From the NCBI GenBank assembly GCA_032358255.1, contig JAULBX010011434.1, positions 1 through 64,000 of the forward strand: 64,000 bases of DNA, written 5' to 3'. A program made the translations under genes and the position numbers. Below are positions 25,625 to 37,627 of the stretch, one piece after another. The stretch comes from Heterotrichella gracilis (Eukaryota > Sar > Xanthophyceae > Tribonematales > Xanthonemataceae). Position 1 is the stretch's first letter; every line of letters starts with the position of its first letter. Below the pieces are notes generated by a model that saw only the letters and a list, made by a program, of their open reading frames with translations, made no database searches and was not told the origin of the DNA.

Positions 25625-28600
25625 ATGAGTAGCCCATCCTCTACAGTCACGAATTCCCGTTTAGTAAAAGCTCCATCGACTGCAGCAGCACCACCCAGCT
25701 TCAAGGTAGGTTTCCAGGCTACATCTTTGCTGTGACGTGCACAATGGGGTGGCCCTCGATGGGTTCAAACTGGCGGGGTGTCTTCTACTGCAGCTTAGCC
25801 AGTTTGAGCTGACGCTGTACCACCGACGGAGGTCCTTCTTCCTTCACTACTACGATGAGGTCCTGGATATTGACAAGCTTGTATCTGCTTTGGAAACAGC
25901 TCTGCTGCACTTCCCCTTCATTGCTGGTAAGAGTACTATGTGTTCACTAGGGTGTGCTGTTGGGTACCTATGCGTGGGTTTTACCTTACCTTCCATCCTC
26001 GTTCACAAATCAGGTCGTTTGGATGACAAAACAGCACTGATAAGGAACAACAATGAAGGTATCAGGCTTTTGGAAGCCACCCTCCCCGGCAGTGCACAGA
26101 ACCACGCACTGGGCTATGTGCTGGCTGGCAGGGACAAGAAACAGATGCCACCGTTCCTTAGATTCTTTCAAGTAAGTACCACTTGTTCAATGACACCCGA
26201 TGATGCACTTCCAAAGGGAATGCTAGCTGTGGCATGCTGGTATTTTCACAGAGGTTGCAGCATGCTAGTCTGAACCACAGTCTGACATACAGTCTGACAC
26301 ACACGCGTTGGCTGTAGGCGATTGCGCTGCCGATCAACGGCTCTGGAACAGGTGGACCCATGCTTCAAGCAGTCTTTGTCAAGTTTGCGGAAGGCGGGTG
26401 TGCACTTGCTGCCTCCTGGCTCCATGTGGTGGGAGGTAAGTGTTTTGCCGGCATGCTATCAATCAAAATGACTATGGATCACGGCCAATGGGGTCCACAG
26501 ACGTTTGCCTCTTTCCTGTGTCCTAATTTCAGTGTTGGCATAATGTAATATTTTTGTTGCAGATGGGACCAGCATGGACCGTTTCTTCACAACTTGGGTA
26601 GATGTGTACAACGGCAAGACCACTGTCTTGGCACCCCAAGATGTAGATCGCACTGTGTTGCACAACGTGGAAGACTGTCCAATACATAAATTTAACATGG
26701 TAAGGCAAAAAATGACAAACTCGATCACAATCAATCTCTGTAGCCATATCTGACAAATACTATTCAATTAAGGTAATCCATTTCTTATGCAGATTAATAT
26801 GAGGTTGGTGACGCTGCTGGAACATTGCAATAATCATGTACAGTTAATCACATACGCATATGTAATTATGTTATAACATAAATATTCATTTGAACCTAAT
26901 TTTACAAACCATTTAAAATTCAAGAAATCTACTTGTTTGGGTGCTTGCAGGGAACGGATGCCACCAGCTTTGCCGTTGTGGACTCATTTGCGCCAAAGAG
27001 TCTGCTCGTGACCATTTGGAAGAACCAACTCTGGGATTTGTACTTCCAATTAACAAGAAAGCTAGTGGGTATGGCTAAGTATTGCATGGCGACTATTTGC
27101 AAGGCAACCAGTGGTACCCAGGCTGGTGGATATGACACAGGCAAAACACGAGCACAGGCAGCACAGGCAGGGCCAGCTGAATCAACCTGCCAGGCACGGC
27201 TGTGGGTGCCAGACAGGGATGCAAAGTCGCTGCAGGTACAAACGAATGCAACAGATGTGCAGCCAAGGTGTTGTCCATCATCCAGCGTTGTTCTCTATTG
27301 CGCAAACAATCTTCAAAACAAAATTATAACATGTGAGACACACGTTCACCGCACTGTCAGGACATGGCCCATGCATCTCTATGCATCTATGCACAGGTGC
27401 GCAAACATTATGAGCTGCCTAGCAGACCACAGAGTGCTCAGGCATGCATGTGTAAACCATTCACCTAAGTAAACCATTCACTGTGTGTTTATGAAACAGG
27501 AAGCGCTGGCTGCGTATAGCGCATCCAAGCCGTCAGCATTCACAGCCATCTCAGCCCTGGCATGGGTAGTGACCCGCGACATAATGAGAACGCATTGCCC
27601 AGAAGCCCTTGATGGCCAGGACCCAGTGATGGGCGTAATCATGAATCTGCGGGGCAGTCCAAATGCGGTGCCAGACAATCTCTTTGGCAATGCAGTCGCA
27701 TCCCTTGCCCTATCTCCTGGAGCCCTGATTTCCGAGAAGAGGGCAAATGTGCAGACTGTGGTGCAGCAGCGCTTCCAGGAGGCGCAAATCAAAGCACAGC
27801 TGCAAGGATTCAAGTGGCTTTCAATGAAGCATTTGCAAGCCGAGTTGGTGCATGTCCAGTCCCTCTGCTGCATTTGCCTGTATTACATCCAAGCTTGCTG
27901 CGGCATCATTGTTGATCGTCTCCTGAAGCGCAAGCCAACCAGTCCAATCATGGATGCAAACCCAGGACAGAAACCTGCCAAAACTTCAGTATCTGTCAAC
28001 CTAACAGCATCTGTTGGTGACACAAAGGCAGGGGACCCTCTGCCTGCTGCCAGCAAGGTGGCTGCATGTGTTGGGGGCATCATCGATGCCATGCGCCGCG
28101 ATAACTTTGGCCATCATTTGATGAGGCTGCAGCACAACATCCTAGAAAGGTGCGGCGCATCACCTATAGGTATACCTGTGGAGGCGTGGCCATTGGAAGC
28201 TGCATGGACATGCCATGACATGCAACCTGGCAATATTGGCATCTATCTTTGGTCTGCCCGCAGTAACTACTGAATAAATTGCCAAAATCACACTAGCTAT
28301 CAAATTGTTGACACTACATTTTGTCATGTTTGATGCATGTTGACCATTCTCCAGATTAATGCCCAGTGGATTCACCCAAAAGTCTGCTGCTGTTGACTGA
28401 CACCCCTGATGGCCCAGGTACGGAGGGCACTACTGGCGTGCCATGATGATGTGCATAGGCCCACTGGCTGCTGGATATCACAACCTCACAATCAACAGCT
28501 GGAGGCACACGCGAAACAAGCCCTTTGGAGCCAAGGACCCACTGTTCTTCATTGGAGGCGCATATGGGCCCATGATGGCTGGCGTCAACCCAGCGTGGCT

Positions 28601-29005
28601 CATCAAGCCTGGTGCATCACAGGCAACTGGCCCACCTCCCGTCATTGCAATGATGGTCATGCCACAGTTTGCAAGCCGCGGGGCCCAGGAAGTGGAATTC
28701 AAGGTACATTGGTCTAGGTTACCATAGGCAACCCACCACCTGGATTTATTGCTTCTGCCTGACTCTACGGCCCTGTACAGTGTGTAGTTTTGTTTCCGGC
28801 AATCGCAGCAACACCAACCTGTTCCCATAAGTTACCCTGCATCGTTTTGAAGGCTTCTTGCACACCGTTGCAGGCGCCAGACTTCTTGGTTGAGGAGTTC
28901 TGTAGCCACCCACTTTGGAAGCAGGCCTTGCCTAACAGCGTGTTCATGACCAAGGAGAATGCAGCCGCGCTGATGGGATGGCCAGCAGCAAAAGGGAAGA
29001 AGTAG
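25625..29005 (+). CDS. BAHD-like (HxxxD) acyltransferase
   Basis: Nine exons: 25625..25705, 25794..25926, 26014..26171, 26318..26435, 26563..26699, 26951..27064, 27500..28149, 28418..28703 and 28874..29005, giving 602 residues. BAHD enzymes move an acyl group from acyl-CoA to an alcohol or amine. The catalytic motif H160-VVG-D164-G is complete and split by intron 4. A family-type NLRG...NLFGNAV segment follows. The second motif DFGWG is not conserved; the aligned place reads NKPFGAKDP. The protein is longer than the usual 430-480 because of an insertion between about residues 330 and 450 that carries a Cys-rich hydrophobic stretch (LCCICLYYIQACCGII), a possible membrane anchor. The donor after exon 6 (27065) is the least certain. 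The substrate is unknown. Confidence 0.85.
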
Positions 29006-29618
29006 GAATGCAGCCATTGCTAAGGGTCCTGAACAACAAAAATTAAACATGCGCACTGTGACAGCGACAGTACTCCAGCTACTAGCCGATAAACATGGGG
29101 GCGGTGTGTCAAGACAGCAAGAACTGGATGGATTTATATATATCTGCTTGTGGTAAATGTTTTCAAACTAGATGAATATCTATGCGCTCTTTGTGTTGCA
29201 ATTTGACAGTATTTCCCAGTGCATGCCCATGGCTGAAAGTCGAGCGAAGATGATTTGTGACAGAGTGTGTTGATAGTAAAACCATACATTCATTATGTGT
29301 TTTAACACACTGTTGACCAATTGGGTCGCCAGTGTAGGTCAAACAATTGTCTCCCATGGCCAAACCCTAACCCAAACCCTAAACCCTATACCCACAGTAA
29401 CGTGCGGAGGCTTGCTGTACTTCAAGTAGACCTGTACGACGGTATCCCACGTTAAGCGAGCTAATACCGGCCTGATCCTGCTGGATCTACTGCAGGCTGT
29501 CTCTTTTTTAGCAGCAGGATGAGTGCATAAGCGGTGTGATGCATGCATATGCGGTTAGTGACGTTGCTCACGAAACTTTGCGTTGGCGCTAGAGGGGAGG
29601 TACAGCATCTCAGGCGAT
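29006..29618. promoter_or_regulatory. Gap before the IMPACT gene
   Basis: This 613-bp stretch holds a telomere-like tract (29362..29389, CCCTAA strand) and otherwise nothing that I recognise. Confidence 0.45.
29362..29389. repeat. Interstitial telomere-like tract (CCCTAAA)
   Basis: Four imperfect CCCTAAA-type units, the opposite strand of TTTAGGG, about 230 bp before the IMPACT start codon. Confidence 0.8.
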
Positions 29619-32325
29619 ATGTCCCTGGACGAAGCGTGGCAAGGTGGGTCCAAATCCCTCGCAACAACCTCTTACTGCTAATGCAAGACTTGGTACAGCC
29701 ACACTTTGGTGCACAGTACGCTTGGTATGAAGGAAAAGGGTTAACACTTAAGCTTGTTGTGTGTCTCTAGAAAACCTGGAGTTGCAAGAGCAGGAGTTGT
29801 ACGCGCTGGAGGCCATCTACGACACAGACTGCACTTTCAGCTTGGAGGAGCGAGTGTGCCAGGTGAGCAAACCCCAGCCCACCAGGTATGCCAGAAGCAC
29901 CACTCAGCAACCTATGTACTGTGATGCCTTTCACCTCAATATTATGCTCGTCAACAATAGCCAGGACAACATACGTGCACCCATTTGTGAGCCCACTTGC
30001 GTTGCAATGCCCGGGTTGGGCCTCACAGGCGGGGCACCAGTGGGCGAGAAAACCCCGGTTGTGGATGCTCATGTTGGCAACAGTTGCGCAGCGCTTCATC
30101 AGGGTGTTGCTGTGCTTACAGGTGCATATACCCAGCACCTCGGGGCGACCAGGCATCACACTGCGTGCACACTTCCCGCAGCAGTACCCTTCTCAAGCTG
30201 CGCCACTGTGCGAGGTGGCCGGCGCCAACTTGTCTGACAGTCTGAGGTCTTGGCTTGCTGAGCAGTTGGAAAGCCAGTTTACACCCGGTGCGATGCCATG
30301 TCCGCATTCCATCCTGTTGTTGCTCATCCCATCCTTGTTGACTGCGGGACCACCCTACCAGGTTGCTTGTATCCCAGAGGGAGATAATCTTGCAGCCAGG
30401 GTGTGTGTTAAATAGCAGCGCATGATTACTGGTATTGGATGCGGGATAGTAAGGGACCGCATACCCTAGTAGGGTTTCCCTGCCTACGGCTCCAACGCTT
30501 TGCACTGTCCCGCCAGCTAAGTGGAGCCCTGGTAGGGTAATCGCATACCCTAGTAGGATTTACCTGTCAATTAGCGCAGACCCTGCACCCGGCCTGGGTT
30601 GGCGAGGGACGGGGATGCATGGCGTGGTTGGTAAATGCATCCCTCCGGGGTCACGCACTGTTAATTGCAACTATGTGTAGGTGAGGTGGCTTTATTCACC
30701 TGGGTTGAATGGCTCAAGGAGCAGCAACCCCTGTGGAGTCCAGAGCCTGAAGTAAGGGCAGAGGCCCCGCCCGTAGAGGATGAAAGTGCCGCCGCAAACG
30801 GGGATGATGATGAGCATGATGCGGCCCTGCTGCTGGCAATGGAGCAGGTAATGTGAGACACGTGGAACATTGCACAGCGGCGATGCACAGGCGAAAGAGG
30901 CCATTGGAGTCTGGAAGAACACGACATGGTTGGCCGCTGACCATGCTACTCACTCCACGAGGCAAGCACGTAGCCATGCTGTGCTCCCCTCATGTCACAT
31001 TAAACTGCTGACATTGTGGCACAAGATTTATGCCTTGTAAAGGGAATGTGAAACTAATGAAGTATATGTTAAAGGCGTGAACAGCAAATATGCATGAAGC
31101 TCGTGTAGAATAAGTGTGGAAGTCCGTCCACAATTGCTCAAGTTACGAGCATTTGTAAACCCATCCAAGCATTTTGACGGAGGGCAGGCAGTCATCCTGT
31201 GTCCATAATGTACCCGCAGGCTACATTGCAAGACCGACGGCATGGTGCGCCGAATGGCCATGCAGGGACAGCCTCGGGCAGCGGCACGATGTTGCCCAAG
31301 ATTGTGCATGGTGAGCCTATGACTGAGAAGCGCTCGACCTTCCAGGCGCATGTGGCAGGCGTCGAGTCTGTGGAACAGGTGCGGGGAGGTGCTGGTAGCC
31401 AGTGTGGTGCTGACTGGTGGCAGTGCATGTGCATGGATACAACATGTGGGGCAGGTGTTGGACATTATTTGCATTTCTACTAGTGCTATATTTTTGCGCA
31501 TGTGCCAATCCGGAAGTTGGATTGTTGTAGTGTAACATTTCACTTTTATATGCGGCGGTGACCGCGTGCACGACGTGCGCTTGCAACCTCCGTTTCCTGA
31601 ATTCAACAGCTTGTTTTATTGTTGCATATTTCCATGGGCAAGAAAACATAGCAAATGCGCATTCGCAGCACACCCTGCAAATGTGGGCTTATGCCTGATT
31701 GGCGTTGCATTTTTGCAGGTTGAGGCTGTGATGGCAGAGCTGCTGCTGAACAACAAGCTGCGCAACGCCACCCACAACATCATGGCGTATAGAATACATG
31801 CACCCGACAAGGGGACATTCCAGCAGGTGAGACTCGCCCAACATGATGATTCTAGCACATGCCTGAAAGGCTGCAGCAGTTTGCTTGAAGACACGTTATA
31901 GAAGAATAATCTTACATGCAGCCGCCCAATGCCATGGTAGATAGTGTGCATTTTCTGCCAAAAACTGGTCCAAATTTACCACTCTTTGTGGTTCAAAGAG
32001 TGCGATGCCTTGGTGGATTTCTTCCTTTCGGACTTGGATACAATAAATTGTTACATATCGGTGAAGCACAGGGATGTGCTGTGTCCAGGACTATGATGAC
32101 GATGGCGAGGATGCAGCTGGTGGGCGGCTGCTGCACCTGCTGCAGGTCATGGATGTGCGCAATGTGGTGGTGGTGGTGTCCCGCTGGTTTGGAGGCATCC
32201 TTCTAGGCCCAGCGCGCTTCACGCATATCAACAACACTGCCCGGCTATTGCTAGAGCATTGTGGGTACGGGCGTGCAAAGCAGGAGCCTGGCGCGGCAGC
32301 AAGCAAGAAGAAAGGGAAGCGATGA
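29619..32325 (+). CDS. IMPACT/YIH1 homologue (RWD + UPF0029)
   Basis: Seven exons: 29619..29643, 29771..29862, 30122..30287, 30681..30847, 31220..31378, 31719..31826 and 32089..32325, giving 317 residues (human IMPACT has 320). IMPACT/YIH1 competes with the kinase GCN2 for GCN1 and so restrains the amino-acid starvation response in the cytosol. The RWD domain (about 8-95) begins LEAIYDTD and includes PGITLRAHFPQQYP. An acidic linker (about 125-145) follows. The UPF0029 domain (about 170-300) shows HGEPMTEKRSTFQAHV, NNKLRNATHNIMAYRI, DYDDDGEDAAGGRLL and SRWFGGILLGPARFTHI. The tail is basic (KKKGKR). The tiny first exon MSLDEAWQ was chosen because it splices in phase to the RWD start. Confidence 0.94.
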
Positions 32326-32568
32326 GAACAATGGTGCATGAAAGCATGGAAACGCTCACCCAGCTTGTTACAAACAAGGGCACTGCAATCGTTCAACCCA
32401 AATTCCTCGTAGTACTCAGGCACACACTCCCTATTTCCCCCGCAATATTGTTTCTATTTACCCTCAAAATCCCTCGTGTTGTTAGGTCAGGTACTAGTTC
32501 ACTACAGACAGGCGTTGAACCGACATACGTTGCTGTGCAAACTGTGACTAGGCGGCAGCCAGTCTTAG

Positions 32569-33081
32569 TCATTGTCCCGTCGCTTTGTAGATCGCACACA
32601 ACCTTGTAGGGTTTGATATCTTGGCGGAGAACATGAAGTTGGGAGGGACGTTTATGACTGCACACTGCGGGTCATCCAGGTACACCTCCAGCTCCTGAGG
32701 CAAGCCGCGCTTGGTGGTGGGGCTCCAGGGAGTAGGCTGGAACAGCTTCCCAGTGAACTCCACCTCCACTTCCCCAAGCTTGGACTCCCTAGCCACTTGC
32801 TTCCTGAACGTCTGAGAGGATAGTAGAGCCACCAGTTGCTCCTCCTGTTCAGGTTGCAAGGCCACTCTGCCATCGAACCCCTCCACGCCCTTGATGCCCA
32901 TCCTCACCACACGCCGAGAAGGGCCGTGGGCTGTGTGTACATGTCTTCTGATGCCGACACTGGATGGACCCTTCTGGTTGAACCTCGGGGAATGCAACCG
33001 TGAGGCTGCGCTCTTCACCTGTCGCTGTGCTTGTCCCTGGCATGCAAACGGCGCTGCCCCACACAACATTGGTGCCGCCAT
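32569..33081 (-). CDS. Conserved-looking plastid-type protein, unknown function
   Basis: A single uninterrupted frame of 170 residues. The ATG at 33081 is the first in frame. The N-terminus (MAAPMLCGAAPFACQGQAQR...) is Ala/Arg/Ser-rich for about 60 residues, suggesting chloroplast import. The mature part has a regular soluble make-up: EEQLVALLSSQTFRKQVARE, GEVEVEFTGKLFQPTPWSP, ELEVYLDDPQCAVINVPPN. I see no membrane span and no catalytic motif I can name. It converges with the IMPACT gene and diverges from lycopene cyclase. Confidence 0.8.
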   Translation of the reverse strand: MAAPMLCGAAPFACQGQAQRQVKSAASRLHSPRFNQKGPSSVGIRRHVHTAHGPSRRVVRMGIKGVEGFDGRVALQPEQEEQLVALLSSQTFRKQVARESKLGEVEVEFTGKLFQPTPWSPTTKRGLPQELEVYLDDPQCAVINVPPNFMFSAKISNPTRLCAIYKATGQ

Positions 33082-33729
33082 CGTTGGCAATAGTCTAATG
33101 TCACAGCTGAAAAGGTGTCTTCTCTACTGTTAATAGGTAGGCTAGAAGGGCGGACTTCAAGCCAGCGGGGTATCTTCAGCCTTTCAAACTGTCAGGCATG
33201 CGTGGTTATGCATGCATTTGTGCATGCCACAATGCGGATGTGTGTCCACTGGCAAACACTTGTCAACGAGCCACGGGCGAGAGTAAAAATTGCTGGCTGT
33301 TGCTGTTGTGCCGTATTATGTTGCAGGTTCAGCAACAAGGAGGCCGGGAAGAAGTGGAAAAAATGCAAAGAAAAGCAATATCCGGTTGCCATCTTTTGGA
33401 TGACGTGGCACTTCTGGTGGCGCGAAACAGACCTGCCCAGCAACAAGTTCTGCGTGCAGCACAACCTCTTACACGCACGCATATATGTGCAACACTCTCT
33501 TTAACACCTCAAAGCCGGGTCTTTATCGCCTTGCGGGTTAGCACGTCACGCGGTATCAAGAGATCACTGTCATAGTGGCTGCTCACCCAACCACCCACGA
33601 CCCACCACCGAGTGTGCCCACTACTGCCTGCTTGAACGCAATGCACCACTGTCTGTAGGCGTGCTGAGAGTACACCAGCTTCTTCTGTTCCAACCAGCAC
33701 AGTACTTGGCATTGGTACACACCAACACA
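33082..33729. promoter_or_regulatory. Divergent promoter before lycopene cyclase
   Basis: A 648-bp gap between divergent genes. It contains several TGCATGC motifs (about 33206-33230). Nothing else is distinct. Confidence 0.45.
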
Positions 33730-36700
33730 ATGGTGCATGCCTCTGTGCTCCCAGCCTTTGCAACCGGCAGCCCACTGCGGTGTCAGGCACCCAAGGGCTG
33801 CAAGCCCTTCACAGCTAGAACGCCCTTGCAGAGGACAGTCCAGGTCACAGCTGCGGCCGCTGTGCAGAAACGAGGCAGCTCCAAGCAGGGTTCCAAAGCT
33901 GGTGTGGACGTCAACCAGAGGGCACGTGAGGGAGACTATGAGGCGAGCTTGGTTCAGAGACAGGTGCGCAGCACAGCCTGTTTGACCCCCCTGACCACCT
34001 CCTCCAGGCATTCTTTGAGTATTGACAGTAGTTGTGAGCGTTTGGGTGTCTGCTGCAGGCTGACAAGGAGGACCCAGACCAGCCGCTGATTGCAAACACC
34101 CTGCAGCGCTTTGACATACAGACCACCACTGCGGAGGTGGCAGTGGTAGGGTGCGGGCCTGCAGGGCTGGCACTGGCAGCAGAGCTCGCACAACAGGGTG
34201 TGAGCGTTGTACTCATAGGTAAGCCACCAGAACAGGCATCCTGAAAGGGTTGAGTCACAGCCCCTGTGTCTGCAAAGCGCATTGGTCAATGTCATATTCT
34301 TGCTACACCTCACAGGATTGGACAGGCCCTTTGTCAACAACTATGGGGTGTGGGTTGACGAGTTTCGCGAGCTGGGCCTAGCCCACACCCTCGACGGGGT
34401 GTGGAAGGATGCGGTGTGCTACTTTGGCGAGGGGCCACCCACCAGCACCGGCAGGGCGTATGGGCGGGTGTGCAGGAAGCGGCTGCGCAAGCATCTGCTG
34501 GCCAAGTGCAAGCAGGCGGGGGTGCGGTTCCTGGGTGCGGAGGTGACCGATGTCAAGGTGGACGCGCTGGGCCAGCTCACCATACTGACCACGAGCAAGG
34601 GGAAAGTCACCACAAGGTAGGGTTTAGGGTTTTAGGGTTTAGGGGTCAACCAGCTTGCACAGCCTGTGGTTGCTCCTGGGGTGCAAACGCCCATACACGC
34701 CTCATGAAGGCTTGCAAACATGGTCAACTGATTTGCCGTCGAAAATATGGGGGAAAAACCCTTAAATCAAACCCTAAACAGAATGCGTGGAGGGGAGGCT
34801 GAGGCGGTGGTTGGTAAGCTGGCAGGAGTAACCTCATGCCCACGCACCCCTTCAGACAAACAGGGTGACGCCGCCCAGGCTGTCAGTCAGGGCGGCTGGC
34901 GCAGCGGCGGGCAAGTTCCTCAAGTTTGAGGATGGCGCCCCCTGCATGGCTGCACGCTGGTGCAAATGCATGTACACGTCTCATGTGGGCATTTAAACAC
35001 ATTTAGTTGTCGCCAGTACTATGGGGGGATAACTCATGCCCACACACCCCTCCACACAAACTCATGCCCACAAGCCTCGTCACCCACGCAGGCTGTCGGT
35101 GATGGCTGCTGGCGCAGCGGCTGGCAAGTTCCTCAAGTTTGAGGATGGCGCACCCAGCGTGGCCGCGCAGACAGCCTACGGCATCGAGGCTGAGGTTGAG
35201 GGCTATGAGCAGATGTATGACCCCCGGGTGATGCTGTTCATGGACTTCAGGCGCCACCACACGGGGCTGTATGCGAACACAGCAAACAGGTAGGGAATAC
35301 ACAGCGATTGTGGTCTGGGAACACACTGATAAATGCACAGCGAATAGGTGCATGGTGCATGCCGCTGCTGGTCACGCTGGCATTCGATGCTGTGGCTGGC
35401 ATTGCGCGTTGCGGGAGGAGCCAGAGTGGATGGAGCATGCATAGGAGCAGAGGGAATATGATGGCATGATTGCATGAAGGCTTCATGCCATTAATGCACA
35501 TGTGACCTGCTGCGTACAGGCTGCATTATACCCTCAATTGCACCCACCAACATGCACTCCTCGCACGCAGACTCGATGCGGACAACCACCCCAACGCGGG
35601 CGAGGGCCAGTGGGGCACCCAGCGGGAGGTCCCCTCCTTCCTGTACGCCATGCCGCTCAAGCCTGGCGTGGTGTTCCTTGAGGAGACGTGCCTGGTCACC
35701 AAGCCTGCGCTGCCCTTCAACGTGCTCAAGCGCAGGCTGGAGCGCAGGCTGCAGGCGTGCGGGATCAAGGTGGGAGGGGAACGGGGTGCATGGGAATTGC
35801 ATGGAAGCGTGGGCATTCAAGGGCCTGTGCGAATGTTAGTGAGGCGTCAGGCGGGGTTGGAGTAAAGGTAAATGGGTTTTGGTACCTGGGTTGCGAAGTT
35901 AGTTGTATCCAGTGCATGCCCAACGTGCTCAAGCGCAGGCTGGAGCGCAGGCTACAGGCGTGCGGGATCAAGGTGCCTGGAGTGGGGGGGGCGGGGGTGG
36001 CAACTATGATGGCAAGTGCTGTGCCACCGCCTGGAATGTTAGTATAGGTGGATGAAGCCGCATGCTGCCATGGCTGAGAAATTATCATCATTATTATTAT
36101 TATCATCATACTTAATAACTCTCATTACAAGCATGGCCGAGAATTGGTATTAAAGTTCATGTTTACTAAATCCTGTCCAGTCCTGTCGTTAAAGTGGATG
36201 TAACAAGTATCCAATGCGATTGATTTGACGGTAATTATGCAGTCAATTATTCCCTGCAGGTGAAGCGCATCATCGAGGAGGAGTGGTCATACATCCCTGT
36301 GGGTGGGCCCCTCCCCCTGGGGGACCAACCAATCACAGCCTTTGGCGCAGCAGCCAACTTGGTGCACCCAGCCACGGGCTACTCCATCACCCGATCCATG
36401 CGGGAGGCGCCCGAGTTTGCCAGCAAGCTGACCGAAATCCTGCGGAGGAACCGGCCGGTGGCGGAGTCAGCGCGCGAGGCGTGGGCGGCGCTGTGGCCTG
36501 GCGAGAAGCGGCGGCAGGTGCGGGCAGGGCGCACGCCAATATTCTTGACGCCACCCAAATCGTAAAGATGTTAAACATGGACACAATCATCTGGGGAGGC
36601 TGGAATGTTGGTTTTATATCCATATGTAATTAATATAATAAAACTATGTTTTCTTTTTGCTTATTCCTTCCGCAAACCTCCTTCCATGCTTTTGGCATGG

Positions 36701-37627
36701 AGCTCCTGGCCTCTCTTGACCTCAGCGCCACCAGCAACCCCCCGCACCTTTTTCAGGCTGCGTATGTACATGAGACCATGCATGTATCAAGCGCTCATTT
36801 CATCCCTGCAGGCCGCCTTCCACGTGTTTGGCATGGAGCTCCTGGCCTCCCTGGACCTCAGCGCCACCAACAGCTTCTTCCACACCTTCTTCAAGCTGCC
36901 GCCCTTCTACTGGCGGGGCTTCCTGGCCTCCTCCCTCACCTCATCGCAGCTCATCGTGTTTGCGCTGTTCACCTTTGCGCTGGCCCCCCTGAGCATCAAG
37001 GCCAAGCTGGTGGGGCACCTGGTGACGGACCCCGCGGGGAGGTACCTGGTCGGCGCGTATGTGGGTGAGTTTTTGGAGGGCTGTCGTGGGGTGACGACTT
37101 GAGTACAATATGATGGGGACATTGAGGACATTGTAGTCATTGAAGACATTGTTTACACTTGTTGCAGTATGATGGGACGTGATTAAGATATGATGGGATA
37201 TTGTGGGCATTGAGGAGGGTAAATCCCTGTATGCGCCTGTTCACAGGCAGGCTTTGCAAATGTGCATTCAAGCAAATGTTTTTTCCAGTAGCTTACAAGC
37301 AAGATCGCAGAACATGAGTTGTGGGGTAAGGCGGGAATGGGAAAGAAGCAGAAGTTACGTAGCAAGGGTGGAGTTCCCCTGTACTGCCGGGGCATGCTGG
37401 CACCATGCCGTTCCATAGTGAATAGATCTGGGAAGTAAAAATCATTTCCTACACGAAAATAAAGATAATTCATTTTTTGGTGTGCAGCTACACTCCAGGG
37501 CAAGGAGGGGGGTGCGTCGCTGGCAGAGCCCGTGGCAGCGGCCGTGGCGTTTGTGATGCTTTCCTCAACGCAGTCTCCGGTCATGTGGCTGCTTGCGCAG
37601 CAGCTGCTGCACCCTGTGGACATGTGA
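33730..37627 (+). CDS. Lycopene epsilon-cyclase
   Basis: Eight exons: 33730..33963, 34059..34218, 34316..34616, 35092..35289, 35571..35769, 36260..36517, 36812..37064 and 37488..37627, giving 580 residues. The plastid enzyme closes one epsilon ring on lycopene, the first step to alpha-carotene and lutein. A Ser/Ala/Arg-rich transit peptide covers about 1-55. The dinucleotide motif VVGCGPAGLALA starts near 107. NNYGVWVDEF (139-148), GRAYGRV, AAGAAAGKFL, FLYAMP, EETCL and EEWSYIPVGG mark it as epsilon-type; the beta-type has DNYGVW. Two hydrophobic helices near 470-515 fit membrane association. The C-terminus extends about 40 residues past the plant enzyme. Introns carry ghost copies of exons 4, 5 and 7, and intron 3 starts with a telomere-like tract. 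Confidence 0.95.
34618..34645. repeat. Telomere-like tract forming the 5' end of an intron
   Basis: TAGGGTTTAGGGTTTTAGGG continues as TTTAGGGG. The GT of intron 3 of lycopene cyclase (34617-34618) is itself the first G and T of the tract, so the repeat supplies the splice donor. Confidence 0.85.
34828..34951 (+). pseudogene. Ghost copy of lycopene cyclase exon 4 start
   Basis: About 124 bp, including intron sequence (CTCATGCCCACGCACCCC) and the first about 70 bp of exon 4, resemble 35029..35165. The CAG acceptor is kept at 34876-34878 and the frame stays open for about 30 codons. It lacks the second half of the exon. Confidence 0.85.
35921..35975 (+). pseudogene. Ghost copy of lycopene cyclase exon 5 end
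   Basis: 55 bp identical to 35718..35772 except for one base, 203 bp downstream of the original. It includes the exon end ATCAAG and the donor GTG. Near-identity implies a recent duplication or gene conversion. Confidence 0.92.
36676..36760 (+). pseudogene. Ghost copy of lycopene cyclase exon 7 start
   Basis: About 85 bp resembling the start of exon 7 (36812 onward), 136 bp upstream, sharing TTTGGCATGGAGCTCCTGGC and CTCAGCGCCACCA. The acceptor AG is absent here (CCGCAAACC), so this copy should not be spliced in. Confidence 0.85.
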
